Shown: positions 33,109 through 41,287 of the stretch, piece after piece
Position numbering within the stretch: position 1 is the first letter of the stretch
How the letters are laid out: every line of letters starts with the position of its first letter
DNA from: an uncultured Dehalococcoidia bacterium
Lineage (GTDB): Bacteria; Chloroflexota; Dehalococcoidia; Lucifugimonadales; UBA3495
Direction: 5' to 3'
Assembly: GCA_958296225.1 (NCBI GenBank)
Contig: OY282456.1
Location: 2,418,001 to 2,482,000 of the forward strand
DNA length: 64,000 nt
Program-made: the position numbers and the translations under genes
Notes under the pieces: generated by a model
What the model was told of the DNA's origin: nothing
What the model saw: only the letters and a program-made list of their open reading frames with translations
Databases searched by the model: none

Positions 33109-34146
33109 ATGACCGCATCCAGCACCCCAACCATCCGCACCGTCGTCGGCACCGGCGCGGCCGGCTACGCCGGCGACGGCGGCCCCGCCACCGATGCCAC
33201 CCTGCGCGAACCCTTTATGTGCGCCTTTGATTCCGCCGGCAACCTCTTTTTCTGCGAGGCCCGCAACCACGTCGTCCGTCGCGTTGACGCCGCTACGGGC
33301 ATCGTAACCACGGTGGCCGGCACGGGTGAGCCGGGCTACGCCGGCGACGGTGGCCCGGCCACGGACGCCACTCTCCACGAACCCTACTCGCTGGCCGTCG
33401 CTGCCGACGGGAGCATCTACATCGTTGACCGCCTTAACGCCGCCGTCCGCTGCGTTGCCGGCGCCACCGGCGTCATCACCACCGTCGCCGGCACCGGCGC
33501 GCCGGGATCTTCCGGCGACGGCGGCCCCGGCCAGCAGGCCCAACTGCGCGAACCCAACGACTGCTTCCTGGACGGGCGCGGCGGCCTGCTCATCGCCGAC
33601 ATCCAGGACCAGCGCATCCGCCGTCTTGACCTGGCCTCGGGCATTATTGACACCTTCGCCGGCGACGGGGAAAAGATACGCGGCGGCGACGGTATGCCGG
33701 CCCGGCAGGCCAGCATCCTGGGCGCCCGCGCCGTGTGCCTGGACGGCCACGGCAATACCTACATCGCCGAACGGGAGGGCAACGGCGTGCGCGTGGTCAC
33801 CGCCGGCGGCATCATGGGCACCCTGGCCGGCGCCGCGGGCGAACGGGGCTACGCCGGCGACGGCGGCCCGGCCCTGGCCGCCACCTGGGGGGCGCCCAAA
33901 GCCATCCGCTGCGACGCCGCCGGCAACATCATCGTGGTGGACACCGAGAACCACGCCATCCGCCGCATCGACGCCAACACCGGCATCGTAACCACCATCG
34001 CCGGCGGACGGCTGGGCGGCCACGGCGACGGCGGCCCCGCCACCGACGCCGGCCTGGACCGGCCCCACGGCTGCGGCATCGCCGCCAACGGCGCCATCTA
34101 CATCGCCGACAGCAACAACCACCGGGTGCGGGCGGTGGGGCCGTAA
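33109..34146 (+). CDS. NHL-repeat beta-propeller protein
   Basis: A 345-residue protein made of about six NHL-type repeats, each with a GTGxxGYAGDGGPATDATL turn and a (I/L)xxxDxxNHxVRRVD strand pair. There is no signal peptide, so it is either cytoplasmic or exported by an unknown route. Such propellers bind proteins or ligands; a serine/threonine-kinase or lactonase partner is not seen nearby. The ribosome site GGAGAAAG precedes the ATG at 33109. Confidence 0.8.
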   Translation: MTASSTPTIRTVVGTGAAGYAGDGGPATDATLREPFMCAFDSAGNLFFCEARNHVVRRVDAATGIVTTVAGTGEPGYAGDGGPATDATLHEPYSLAVAADGSIYIVDRLNAAVRCVAGATGVITTVAGTGAPGSSGDGGPGQQAQLREPNDCFLDGRGGLLIADIQDQRIRRLDLASGIIDTFAGDGEKIRGGDGMPARQASILGARAVCLDGHGNTYIAEREGNGVRVVTAGGIMGTLAGAAGERGYAGDGGPALAATWGAPKAIRCDAAGNIIVVDTENHAIRRIDANTGIVTTIAGGRLGGHGDGGPATDAGLDRPHGCGIAANGAIYIADSNNHRVRAVGP

Positions 34147-34322
34147 GCGGCCGGTATCATACGTGGACGTCGTGCGGCTTTCCGGCCGTCGTCCCCCGTT
34201 GGGATTGGCGAAATCGGGGCTGCCACTGGGAATAGAGTGGCGGCGGGGTGCGAGGCGGTGCTGGGGGTGAAGCTGACGCCGCCAGTGTAGTCCTGTGGAT
34301 GACTCTGAAACCAAAAATTTGC

Positions 34323-34374
34323 AAACGAAAATCGCCAGAATGTCCTTGACATTCTGGCGATTTTCGTTTATTCT
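34323..34374 (+). promoter_or_regulatory. Promoter embedded in a perfect 22-bp inverted repeat
   Basis: Arms 34323-34344 and 34348-34369 are exactly complementary around a three-base centre. The right half contains TTGACA (34346-34351), a 17-bp spacer and TATTCT (34369-34374), a good sigma-70 promoter pointing to the gene at 34413. A dimeric repressor bound to the palindrome would block it. The same palindrome could also stop transcription arriving from the NHL gene. Confidence 0.6.
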
Positions 34375-34412
34375 CCCCTAGTCGCGACGCGCTTGGTAGT
34401 GGGAGGCACCAG

Positions 34413-34958
34413 ATGGACTCAGTAAATGAACAAGTATTTTACTCTGATGAACACACTATCGTAACCTCTGCCCAGCTCATACTGCCAGCCGATGCGGATT
34501 CTGGTGTTGATGAACGAGTGTTCTCTCTACACTCCGTAGTTTCGATTAACATACAAGACATCGAAGTTGAACAACCGTGGGGATGCTTTAAGGGCGGGAT
34601 ATTTTGGCTTTTTGCCATTATCGGAGGACTAGCTGCACTCTGCGGATGTGGGCCTTTGCTCGCAAGTATAGTAATAAGTGAAGACGGGTATGGATGGGGA
34701 ATGTTTCTGGTCGGTTTGGGTGTTACGTCATTCGGTGGCATACTTTTATTCTTTCTTTTTGGGCGTATTGCCAGAGAACCCCTAGTGATGAAAGATTATT
34801 GGCAGATAATTCTTAACATCAGAGGACAAACAGAACCGGTTGCTCGTTGCCGTAGTGTCGACGAAGAGAAAGTCCGTGCTATTGCCGCGGCTATCGATGC
34901 CGCTCGGCGGCGCGGTGGACGCAACCGAAGGCGAATGCGGGGCTCAACAGATAGCTAG
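34413..34958 (+). CDS. DUF6232-like membrane protein
   Basis: A 181-residue protein with a soluble start (VFYSDEHTIVTSAQLIL), two membrane helices (about residues 68-90 and 99-119) and a basic tail rich in arginine. The general layout resembles the DUF6232 family of short two-helix proteins. Base composition is clearly lower in GC than its neighbours, which suggests recent transfer. GGGAGG precedes the ATG, and the gene has its own promoter inside a palindrome. Function unknown. Confidence 0.6.
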   Translation: MDSVNEQVFYSDEHTIVTSAQLILPADADSGVDERVFSLHSVVSINIQDIEVEQPWGCFKGGIFWLFAIIGGLAALCGCGPLLASIVISEDGYGWGMFLVGLGVTSFGGILLFFLFGRIAREPLVMKDYWQIILNIRGQTEPVARCRSVDEEKVRAIAAAIDAARRRGGRNRRRMRGSTDS

Positions 34959-35065
34959 CGGCTATCAATGCCGCTCGGCGACGCAATGGACGCTGTACGT
35001 AGAGGAACAGTGATGCTACGGTAGTATCACTGCTGACGACAAACAAAATTCAGGAGGTAACAGAG

Positions 35066-35329
35066 ATGTCAAATGAATCGGCTCCAAGGGAATACTACAT
35101 CGGCGAACCCTATCGGCAAATCATAGTGAATTTGCTGGATGAGGTCGGCATCCTGAAGCCCGGGCAACACCTTTTGTACGCTGCTGGTAACGAACCTCCA
35201 CAGCTCGAGGGTGTTTATATCATCCGGAATGACGGCACGAAGACGCATATTCGCAAACCGGGTGAATTGGTCGAGGTGCATCCCGGTGATATACTTTGCA
35301 ACGGCGATGAGCGTGTGCTGCTCACTTGA
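35066..35329 (+). CDS. Unrecognised small beta-rich protein
   Basis: An 87-residue soluble protein with alternating short strands (EGVYIIRNDGTKTHIRKPGELVEVHPGDILCNGDERVLLT). AGGAGG lies directly upstream of the ATG at 35066, and a strong terminator-like hairpin follows, so it is likely an expressed single-gene unit. GC is lower than in neighbours. No family recognised. Confidence 0.55.
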   Translation: MSNESAPREYYIGEPYRQIIVNLLDEVGILKPGQHLLYAAGNEPPQLEGVYIIRNDGTKTHIRKPGELVEVHPGDILCNGDERVLLT

Positions 35330-35357
35330 TCCACCGCAGGCATTCGCCTGGCTGATG

Positions 35358-35391
35358 AACGGCTTGGATGTTGCATAACATCCAAGCCGTT
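35358..35391. terminator. Perfect 15-bp hairpin after the 35.1-kb gene
   Basis: Arms 35358-35372 (AACGGCTTGGATGTT) and 35377-35391 around the loop GCAT. Only a short T-rich tail follows (TTTCCTGT), but the stem strength and position 29 bases after the stop codon suggest termination, possibly in both directions. Confidence 0.6.
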
Positions 35392-35420
35392 TCCTGTGCT
35401 GTCGCATTGAATACGGTTTT

Positions 35421-35921
35421 CTAATCGTCATCGAGGTTGGCGATGGGATGTGGGTGACTTCTTGTAGTTGGGTGGTCTGGTGGGCAGCGGCGGCAATATC
35501 GGCGCCGATGGCGGTTTGGCCGGTGGCGCGGCGCAGTATCCGGGTGCGCTGGGCAGCGCGGGTTGCGTCGTTCTCCTGCACGGTGACGGATATTTCGGCT
35601 ACTAAAATGGGTGGGCTGGCCGTTCCGGTCGCTTCTGTTGCCTACCAGGTCAACACGGCTCAATTCGCCGGCATCGGTGATGCAGTCCGAGTCGGCGGCG
35701 GCGATGATGGCGCCGGGCTGCCAGGCTTTATGGCTGATTTTGGCTCCCCTGAACCCCGGCAGGCGGCGGATGTGCCGCGGCGCCAACAGGGCCGCGTACC
35801 GCTGGCAGGGGGAGCCGTATCGGTCATACGGCAGTTCGCTCAAGGTTGCCAATTGCGCAGCGATTTGCGCTTGCTGCGCAACTGGCGGTCCGGAGACGGC
35901 GGGGTAGGCGGCGTGGGCGTC
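35421..35921 (-). pseudogene. Decayed minus-strand coding region of unknown family
   Basis: On the minus strand an open frame from a TGA at 35924-35922 encodes SGPPVAQQAQIAAQLATL, then LPYDRYGSPCQRYAALLAPRH and GFRGAKISHKAWQPGAIIAAADSDCITDAGELSRVDLVGN, which has the ordered composition of real protein. Near 35600 the sequence becomes arginine/proline-rich, while a neighbouring frame continues plausibly (VQENDATRAAQRTRILRRATG), pointing to a frameshift. No start codon or ribosome site is seen. It occupies most of the gene-poor stretch 35392-36134; I see nothing else there. Confidence 0.3.
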
Positions 35922-36134
35922 TCATCAGTAGCTGTCTGGCAAGGTCTTGACGATATAGCGTCCTCGGCGATGTTTGGCAGCGGGGACTGCCGGGCGGGGT
36001 AGTCTTTGACATCTCCGCCGGGTGCGGTATGATTGCCGGCGTTCCCTGACGATGCGTTGGCGGTGTGGGCCAGCTGGCCAGTTGGCCCGGCGCCCCGTTG
36101 CGCCGCGCTGTCGGACGGCGCTCCCGCCGTCCTG

Positions 36135-36162
36135 CTGACAGGGCCGCTATTCGTGCTATAAT
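36135..36162 (+). promoter_or_regulatory. Promoter of the molybdenum-hydroxylase FAD/Fe-S genes
   Basis: CTGACA (36135-36140), 16 bp, TATAAT (36157-36162). It has the same form as the promoter before the large-subunit gene at 41227-41254. Transcription would start just before the ribosome site GAGGAGG. Confidence 0.65.
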
Positions 36163-36182
36163 CTGCGCCGGAGGAGGTGCCC

Positions 36183-37058
36183 ATGCGAGCTATTGATTAT
36201 GTTGCCCCTACATCCCTCAGTGAAGCCGTTTCCGTGATGGCGGCCCACGGCGAGCGCGCCCGCGCGCTGGCCGGCGGAACCGACATCCTGGTGCAGCTGC
36301 GCAGCGGCCGGCGAGAAATCGACGTGCTGCTGGACACAAAACAGATTCCCGAACTGAACGGAATCAACCTGAACGACAGCGGACTGCAACTCGGCGCCGC
36401 AGTGCCGTGCTACCGGATTTACCAGGACCAGGCCGTGGCCGCCGCCTATCCCGGCCTGATTGACGCCGCCGGTCTCATCGGCAGCATCCAGATTCAGGGC
36501 CGGGCGTCCATTGGCGGCAACCTGTGCAACGCCGCCCCGTCCGGCGACAGCATCCCGCCGGTGATAACGCTGGGCGGCGAGGCCCACATCAACGGCCCTA
36601 ACGGCTGGCGCACGGTCGCCGCCGAGGATTTCTGCACCGGGCCGGGCCGCAGCGTGCTGGAACCGGGCGAACTGCTGGTGGCCATCCAGCTGCCGGCGCC
36701 GGCCGCCAACTCCGGCACCGCCTACCTGCGGTTCATCCCGCGCAACGAGATGGACATTGCCGTAGCCGGCGTTTCGTCGTCGGTGACGCTGGACGACTCC
36801 GGCCAGAACATCGTATCGGCGCGCATCGCCCTGGCCTCCGTCGGCCCGACGCCGATTCTGGCCACCGCGGCCGGCGAGAGTCTGGCGGGCCAGGCCGTTT
36901 CCGACGAGGCCATCGCCGAGGCCGGCCGTCTGGCCAGTGAAGCCGCCAGCCCCATCACCGATATGCGCGGCACCATTCGCCAGCGCCACCACCTGGTGGA
37001 CGTGCTGACCCGCCGCACCCTGAACATCGCCATCCGGCGCGCCCGAGGGGAGGAATAA
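36183..37058 (+). CDS. Molybdenum hydroxylase FAD-binding subunit (CoxM/XdhB-like)
   Basis: A 291-residue subunit with the FAD-binding motifs ALAGGTDILVQLRSG near the start and ASIGGNLCNAAPSGDS in the middle, as in CO dehydrogenase medium subunits and xanthine dehydrogenase FAD subunits. It passes electrons from the Fe-S subunit to the acceptor. The ATG at 36183 follows GAGGAGG; a GTG at 36177 is less likely. It is separated by two bases from the Fe-S subunit gene. The large-subunit gene is 3.7 kb away, after a block of accessory genes. Confidence 0.9.
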   Translation: MRAIDYVAPTSLSEAVSVMAAHGERARALAGGTDILVQLRSGRREIDVLLDTKQIPELNGINLNDSGLQLGAAVPCYRIYQDQAVAAAYPGLIDAAGLIGSIQIQGRASIGGNLCNAAPSGDSIPPVITLGGEAHINGPNGWRTVAAEDFCTGPGRSVLEPGELLVAIQLPAPAANSGTAYLRFIPRNEMDIAVAGVSSSVTLDDSGQNIVSARIALASVGPTPILATAAGESLAGQAVSDEAIAEAGRLASEAASPITDMRGTIRQRHHLVDVLTRRTLNIAIRRARGEE

Positions 37059-37060
37059 CA

Positions 37061-37540
37061 ATGCCCGGACTTGTCCATGTAACCACTACCATCAACGGCA
37101 ACCAGGCCGATTTTCTCTGCGAGCCGCGCCAGAGCCTGCTGGAATGCCTGCGCGATGTCGTCGGCATGACCGGCTCCAAAGAGGGCTGCAACGACGGCAA
37201 CTGCGGGGCCTGCACCGTAAAGCTGGGCGACCGCATCGTTACCTCCTGCCTGGTGCTCGGCGTCGAGGCGCAGGGTGAGGAAGTCAACACCATTGAGGGC
37301 GTGGCATCCGCCGACGGACTGCATCCCGTACAGCAGGCGTTCCTGGAAAACGCCGCGTTGCAGTGCGGCATCTGCACCCCCGGCTTCATCGTAGCGGCCA
37401 AAGAGCTGCTGGAAAACGAACCGGACGCCGACGAAGCGCGCATCCGCCACTGGCTGGCCGGCAACCTCTGCCGCTGCACCGGCTACGACAAAATCATCCG
37501 CGCCGTGCTGGACGCCGGAGAAAAGATGCGGGCGGGATAA
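37061..37540 (+). CDS. Molybdenum hydroxylase 2Fe-2S subunit (CoxS/XdhC-like)
   Basis: A 159-residue protein carrying two [2Fe-2S] clusters. The plant-ferredoxin-type motif CNDGNCGACTV with a distal cysteine (TSCLV) and the C-terminal all-helical motif CGICTPGF ... CRCTGY are both complete. It mediates electron transfer between the molybdenum site and FAD. It is expressed with the preceding gene. Confidence 0.93.
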   Translation: MPGLVHVTTTINGNQADFLCEPRQSLLECLRDVVGMTGSKEGCNDGNCGACTVKLGDRIVTSCLVLGVEAQGEEVNTIEGVASADGLHPVQQAFLENAALQCGICTPGFIVAAKELLENEPDADEARIRHWLAGNLCRCTGYDKIIRAVLDAGEKMRAG

Positions 37541-37579
37541 CCCGCACCGTCGCCTTGCGACCTCAAACCGCGCCGGAAT

Positions 37580-37603
37580 AGGGGCAACCCCAGGGTTGCC
37601 CCT
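37580..37603. repeat. 11-bp perfect hairpin between the Fe-S subunit and DUF429 genes
   Basis: AGGGGCAACCC (37580-37590) pairs with 37593-37603 across a two-base centre. A common form of dispersed palindrome in GC-rich bacteria, here separating the hydroxylase genes from the accessory block. Confidence 0.5.
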
Positions 37604-37627
37604 ACACAAGGAAAAGGAATCCAGACG

Positions 37628-38527
37628 ATGACCGAGCACTACCTGGGCATTGATGTTGGATACTCCAAATCCAAAAACACAACCGGGTTGTGCCTCATCA
37701 CTTTGGAGCAAGGCTGTTTCAAGTGGCGTTGCCGCAACACCGGAAGCGAAAAATCCCAGCGGTTGGCACACCTGAGGGAACTAATCCCAGAAGGCGCCAG
37801 CATATCAGCAGTCGGGATAGACGGCCCCCTCGCTTCGGACTTTCAGCTAGTCAGTCATTACCGGGCGGCCGACGCCCTTCTAACCCGAGATTCTTTCCAG
37901 AAGCGTTGCAAACCTGGCAACACCAACTCCCCTACTGGCCAGCGACTTCACTGCCATGCCACCAAATTGGCGAAATTGGTTATAGAACTAAAGGAAGAAG
38001 GCTATCTCCACGTTGAGAATGCCAGCCATCCTGACCCTATCCATTGGTCGCGCGTTGTGGAGGTCTTCCCCGACGCTTTCCTGGGTGTTCTATTCCCAGA
38101 CCGTCATATCCAAAACATCCAGCTTGGCCGAGGAAAATCCGACCGGTTTTGGGAAACAGCCATCCACCACGGCTTACTAAAGCGCCTCATCAGACATCTG
38201 GACCCTCAAATTCGCCTAGACAAACCACTTCATTCCGTCGTGGATCACGACCACCGCGCGGCTTTTGTCTGCGCCCTTGCCGGTCTGTGCGTAGCCAGGA
38301 ACAAGTACGTATCCGTCGGAGATCCTGAAGACGGCAGCATTTATCTGCCACCCTTTGATGTCTGGGGAAGGGGGACGGCTCCCGCAAAGCCCCCAGAGCC
38401 TAGCCGCTGGGGAAAGACTGCTTTGCAAAATAACCTGCGTTCTGTCCGTAGAAACCCAAAACAACGGCCAAACCACGACCAAGGCACGGTATTCTACAAT
38501 AGTAAGCTTTGGTATTCAGAGTTGTAA
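37628..38527 (+). CDS. DUF429 family protein (RNase H-like fold)
   Basis: A 299-residue protein beginning HYLGIDVGYSKSKNTTGLCL, with AVGIDGPLA and a distal VEVFPDAFLGVLFP and DHDHRAAFVCALAGLC, all typical of DUF429 proteins. These adopt an RNase H/actin-like fold with conserved acidic residues and are suspected nucleases; no activity is established. It has lower GC than the hydroxylase genes on both sides and probably belongs to an inserted accessory block. Confidence 0.7.
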   Translation: MTEHYLGIDVGYSKSKNTTGLCLITLEQGCFKWRCRNTGSEKSQRLAHLRELIPEGASISAVGIDGPLASDFQLVSHYRAADALLTRDSFQKRCKPGNTNSPTGQRLHCHATKLAKLVIELKEEGYLHVENASHPDPIHWSRVVEVFPDAFLGVLFPDRHIQNIQLGRGKSDRFWETAIHHGLLKRLIRHLDPQIRLDKPLHSVVDHDHRAAFVCALAGLCVARNKYVSVGDPEDGSIYLPPFDVWGRGTAPAKPPEPSRWGKTALQNNLRSVRRNPKQRPNHDQGTVFYNSKLWYSEL

Positions 38528-38566
38528 ATCGGGGCGGTCTCCGCATAAAGAGACCGGTCTCCCCCT

Positions 38567-39742
38567 ATGAACCCCGACCCTCGCCGGCCCAATTCCGGCC
38601 CGGTAACGGAATCCGGGCGCATTACCAGCCTGGACCTCATACGCGGCGTTGCGGTGCTGGGCATCCTGCTGATGAACGCGGTATCTTTCAAGTATGGACT
38701 GGCCCCTTACCTCAACCTCAGCGCCGGAGGTTCGGAGACCCTGCTGGACTGGGCCATCGGCATCGGCGGCGAGATTTTCGTTGACCAGAAGTTTATGGGC
38801 CTGTTCTCGCTGCTTTTCGGCGCGGGGATATTCCTGTTCATCGAGCGGGCGGAGACACGGGCCGCGCGGCCGGCGCTGCTGAACCTCTGACGCAACGCTT
38901 TGCTGCTGGGCATCGGCGTCCTCCACTCGCTGCTGTGGGATGGCGACGTGCTGGTGGTGTACGCCGTTGCCGCCCTGTTCCTCATTGCCCTGCGCCAACT
39001 CTCCGCCCGCTGGCTCATCGCCGTCGGCGTCTTTATTTTCCTGCTTTCCGTACCCGCCGCTTTCCTGACGCAATATATTGCGAATGCGACCGGTGCGCCC
39101 CTGTACGACATTTGGGAATCGGCGGACGGCGCAATGGCCACCCCGCCGGGCCGGGCGCGGGACATTGGATACTTGCTGCAAGGGCTTACGCTGGCCGCAT
39201 ACTTTGTGCGCGGGCTGGGGCTAATTCTGATAGGCGCGGGCCTCTACCGGCTGGGCTTTATGCAGGGCAGTATGCTGGCCCGAACCTACCGGCTGGTCGC
39301 CGGCATTGGCTTGGGTGTCGGGCTGCCCCTGGCCGTTGCCGGCGTCATCGTGACCGCGCTGGGGGACTACGCCGGGACGGTGGCTTTCGTCGGACAGGTT
39401 CCCAACACCCTGGGCACGATTCCCGCCGTCCTGGGGTATCTGAGCCTGATCATCCTCTGGAATCAGCGGGGCGGCAATTGGCTGCAACGACGCCTGGTCG
39501 CCGCCGGCCGGATGGCGTTAACCAATTATCTGTCCCAAACCGTCCTGGGCATCCTGATACTTGCCGTGCTGCTGGACGATGTTAGCGTCAACCGGACCGG
39601 GATTCTGGTTTTCTGTTTCGCGGTCTGGGCGCTGCAATTGTGGTGGTCGCAAGCCTGGCTGAATCGCTTCCGGTTCGGCCCGGCCGAATGGCTGTGGCGG
39701 GTGGCAACCTACCGCCGGGGCCAGAGGCTGCGCCGCGCCTGA
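38567..39742 (+). pseudogene. DUF418 (YeiB-like) membrane protein with one in-frame TGA
   Basis: A multi-helix membrane protein with N-terminal RITSLDLIRGVAVLGILLMNA (the acyltransferase-3/YeiB-like start) and a C-terminal DUF418 domain (LVAAGRMALTNYLSQTVLGIL). The frame is open for 391 codons except a TGA at 38888-38890, between ALLNL and RNALLLGIGVLH, where relatives usually have Trp or Arg. One substitution (TGG or CGA to TGA) explains it. It is a fresh pseudogene, a sequencing error, or a readthrough case; no selenocysteine context is evident. Confidence 0.6.
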
Positions 39743-39790
39743 CAGCCGGCCATTGGGCTGTTGAGCCGGGCAGCAACTCAGCGCGCGGTT

Positions 39791-40267
39791 TCACCGGGAG
39801 CGGAACAGGACGTGGGCCGCGAAAGCCTTGCGCTGCGTTGGTTCTGTGGCTTCGAACCCTCTGATTGAGACCTCGGCACGGTCGATCAAAAACACCGCGT
39901 CGGAGCGACTAAATTCGGCGTCGGGGTCGTAGTCAGCACGGTGTCGTTTCTCTTGCAGGGCTACGAAGGCATCGCCGAAGTCTTGAATTTCGGGCGCAAA
40001 GGCGGTCAGTCCGCGGCTGATTTGTCCTCTGACAAACCCGTGGTCCAGCGCACGGTAGGTTTGCGTCCATGCTGGCAGGCCGCGGAACGGCGGCGATACG
40101 CCAATCAGCGTGTCGGCGTTGCTCTTGGCCAGGGCATGGAACATCGCGTAGTAGGCGGCGCTGACGGCTTTGCGTAATTGAATCTGCTGCGGCCGGCCGC
40201 GTCGCTCGCCGTAGTCGGGGGCCGCCGCCAGCAGCCGGGCAATCGCAATCAGTTGTGCCCAGTTCAT
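39791..40267 (-). CDS. HEPN-like protein of module A
   Basis: A 158-residue, mostly helical protein. LRKAVSAAYYAMFHALA is the HEPN-type first helix and KRHRADYDPDAEFS holds a conserved R-H-x-A-D-Y-D motif near the end. Its paralog at 44696 shares both segments. HEPN proteins are often RNases in toxin-antitoxin or defence systems; the R/H residues here may be catalytic but do not form the classical R-x4-6-H. The gene starts nine bases after the stop of its partner at 40277, which suggests one transcript. Confidence 0.65.
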   Translation of the reverse strand: MNWAQLIAIARLLAAAPDYGERRGRPQQIQLRKAVSAAYYAMFHALAKSNADTLIGVSPPFRGLPAWTQTYRALDHGFVRGQISRGLTAFAPEIQDFGDAFVALQEKRHRADYDPDAEFSRSDAVFLIDRAEVSIRGFEATEPTQRKAFAAHVLFRSR

Positions 40268-40276
40268 CGCGCGGTT

Positions 40277-40612
40277 CTACCGGAAAAGCCGGGCTCTTTC
40301 CTCGTCAGTCCACGGGGCAATTTCCGCCTTGTCGATGTACGAGTCGACGGGAATGCCGGTTACGCCCAGCTCAATCAGCTGAGGTCTTACCTTCCGGTAG
40401 AGGCTGTTGATCCAGCTTGGGTCGAGTACGTCGTAGTTGCCAGCCTCGGTGCCAGCTACGATGACGTAGATGTATAGGCACTCATCGCCCCACTGGTCTA
40501 GCCTGGGGATGACCCGTATGTCGTCAAATACCAGTCGGTCGCCGTATTCGGCCTCCAGGTGCTTGCGGTAGATAGAGGCTACCTGTTCCTTGACGGAATC
40601 GTATTTGGCCAT
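40277..40612 (-). CDS. Small alpha/beta partner protein of HEPN module A
   Basis: A 111-residue protein. SVKEQVASIYRKHLEAEYGDRLVFDDIRVIPRLDQWG ends in strands that continue as YIYVIVAGTEA and DYDVLDPxW-like segments. It is almost identical to the product at 40781 and clearly related to that at 44380 (shared pattern FxxIRVxxxxDxxGDxYLxIYxxxDG). It always precedes a HEPN-like gene or its remnant, so it is the likely partner or antitoxin. No DNA-binding motif is obvious. A GGAG site lies 9 bases upstream of the ATG at 40612. Confidence 0.6.
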   Translation of the reverse strand: MAKYDSVKEQVASIYRKHLEAEYGDRLVFDDIRVIPRLDQWGDECLYIYVIVAGTEAGNYDVLDPSWINSLYRKVRPQLIELGVTGIPVDSYIDKAEIAPWTDEERARLFR

Positions 40613-40690
40613 GGTGCGGTCTCCGGCGTTGCGCGCAGTGATATGGAGTGTATCGTTGGGCAGTGCTTGCCCGGTGCGGCTGAAACGATG

Positions 40691-40771
40691 CTACTCGTCC
40701 CGTAGGACAACGAAAGCGCTACCAAAACTCCGTATTCCCTGGGCAATCGCAATCAGTTGTTCCCAGTTCAC
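40691..40771 (-). pseudogene. Internally deleted HEPN gene of module B
   Basis: Starts GTG at 40771, nine bases after the partner stop, exactly as in module A. It encodes VNWEQLIAIAQ, matching the first 11 residues of the module A HEPN (MNWAQLIAIAR), then jumps to GIRSFGSAFVVLRDE, matching IQDFGDAFVALQE near the motif region of the intact protein. About 90 residues between are missing and the frame ends with TAG before the RHxADYD motif. The HEPN activity must be lost. Confidence 0.65.
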
Positions 40772-40780
40772 TGCGTGGTT

Positions 40781-41116
40781 TCACCGAAAGAGAGCCGCTT
40801 TCTCATCGTCGGTCCACGGGTCAATTTCGGCCTTGTCGATGTATGAGTTGCTGGGAATGTTGGGTACCCCCAGCTCAAGCAGCTGCGGTCTTACCTTCCG
40901 GTAGAGGCTGTTGACCCACCTCGGGTCCAGCACGTCGTAGTCACCGGCCTCGGTGCCATCGACGATGACGTAGATGTGCAGGTACTCATCGCCCCACTGG
41001 TCCAGCCTGGGGATAACCCGTATATCGTCAAATATGAGCCGGTCGCCGTATTCGGCCTCCAGATGCTTGCGGTACATTGACGCAACCTGTTCTTTGACCG
41101 ATTCTGATGTAGCCAT
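40781..41116 (-). CDS. Small alpha/beta partner protein of HEPN module B
   Basis: A 111-residue near-duplicate of the protein at 40277 (504 bp away in direct repeat), with few substitutions and an intact frame although its HEPN partner gene is deleted. The ATG at 41116 has GGAG nine bases upstream, in sequence that is itself duplicated from module A. The persistence of the intact partner next to a destroyed HEPN gene fits an antitoxin role. Confidence 0.6.
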   Translation of the reverse strand: MATSESVKEQVASMYRKHLEAEYGDRLIFDDIRVIPRLDQWGDEYLHIYVIVDGTEAGDYDVLDPRWVNSLYRKVRPQLLELGVPNIPSNSYIDKAEIDPWTDDEKAALFR

Positions 41117-41226
41117 GCGGTGGTCTCCGGGATGCGCCTCTGAGGATACGGCCGGGCGGCGGCGGGCGCGGGGGCTTGGAATAATGCTAACAGGCGGCGC
41201 CCGGCCCGTCAAAAGCCGCAGGATGT

Positions 41227-41254
41227 CTGACGCTCTCACGATATGCGCTATAAT
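41227..41254 (+). promoter_or_regulatory. Promoter of the molybdenum-hydroxylase large-subunit gene
   Basis: CTGACG (41227-41232), 16 bp, TATAAT (41249-41254), 33 bases before the TTG start. It matches the promoter at 36135 in hexamers and spacing, implying common control of the split locus. Confidence 0.6.
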
Positions 41255-41287
41255 TCCCCGGCAGAAACCATGATGAGGTGAACTGAA

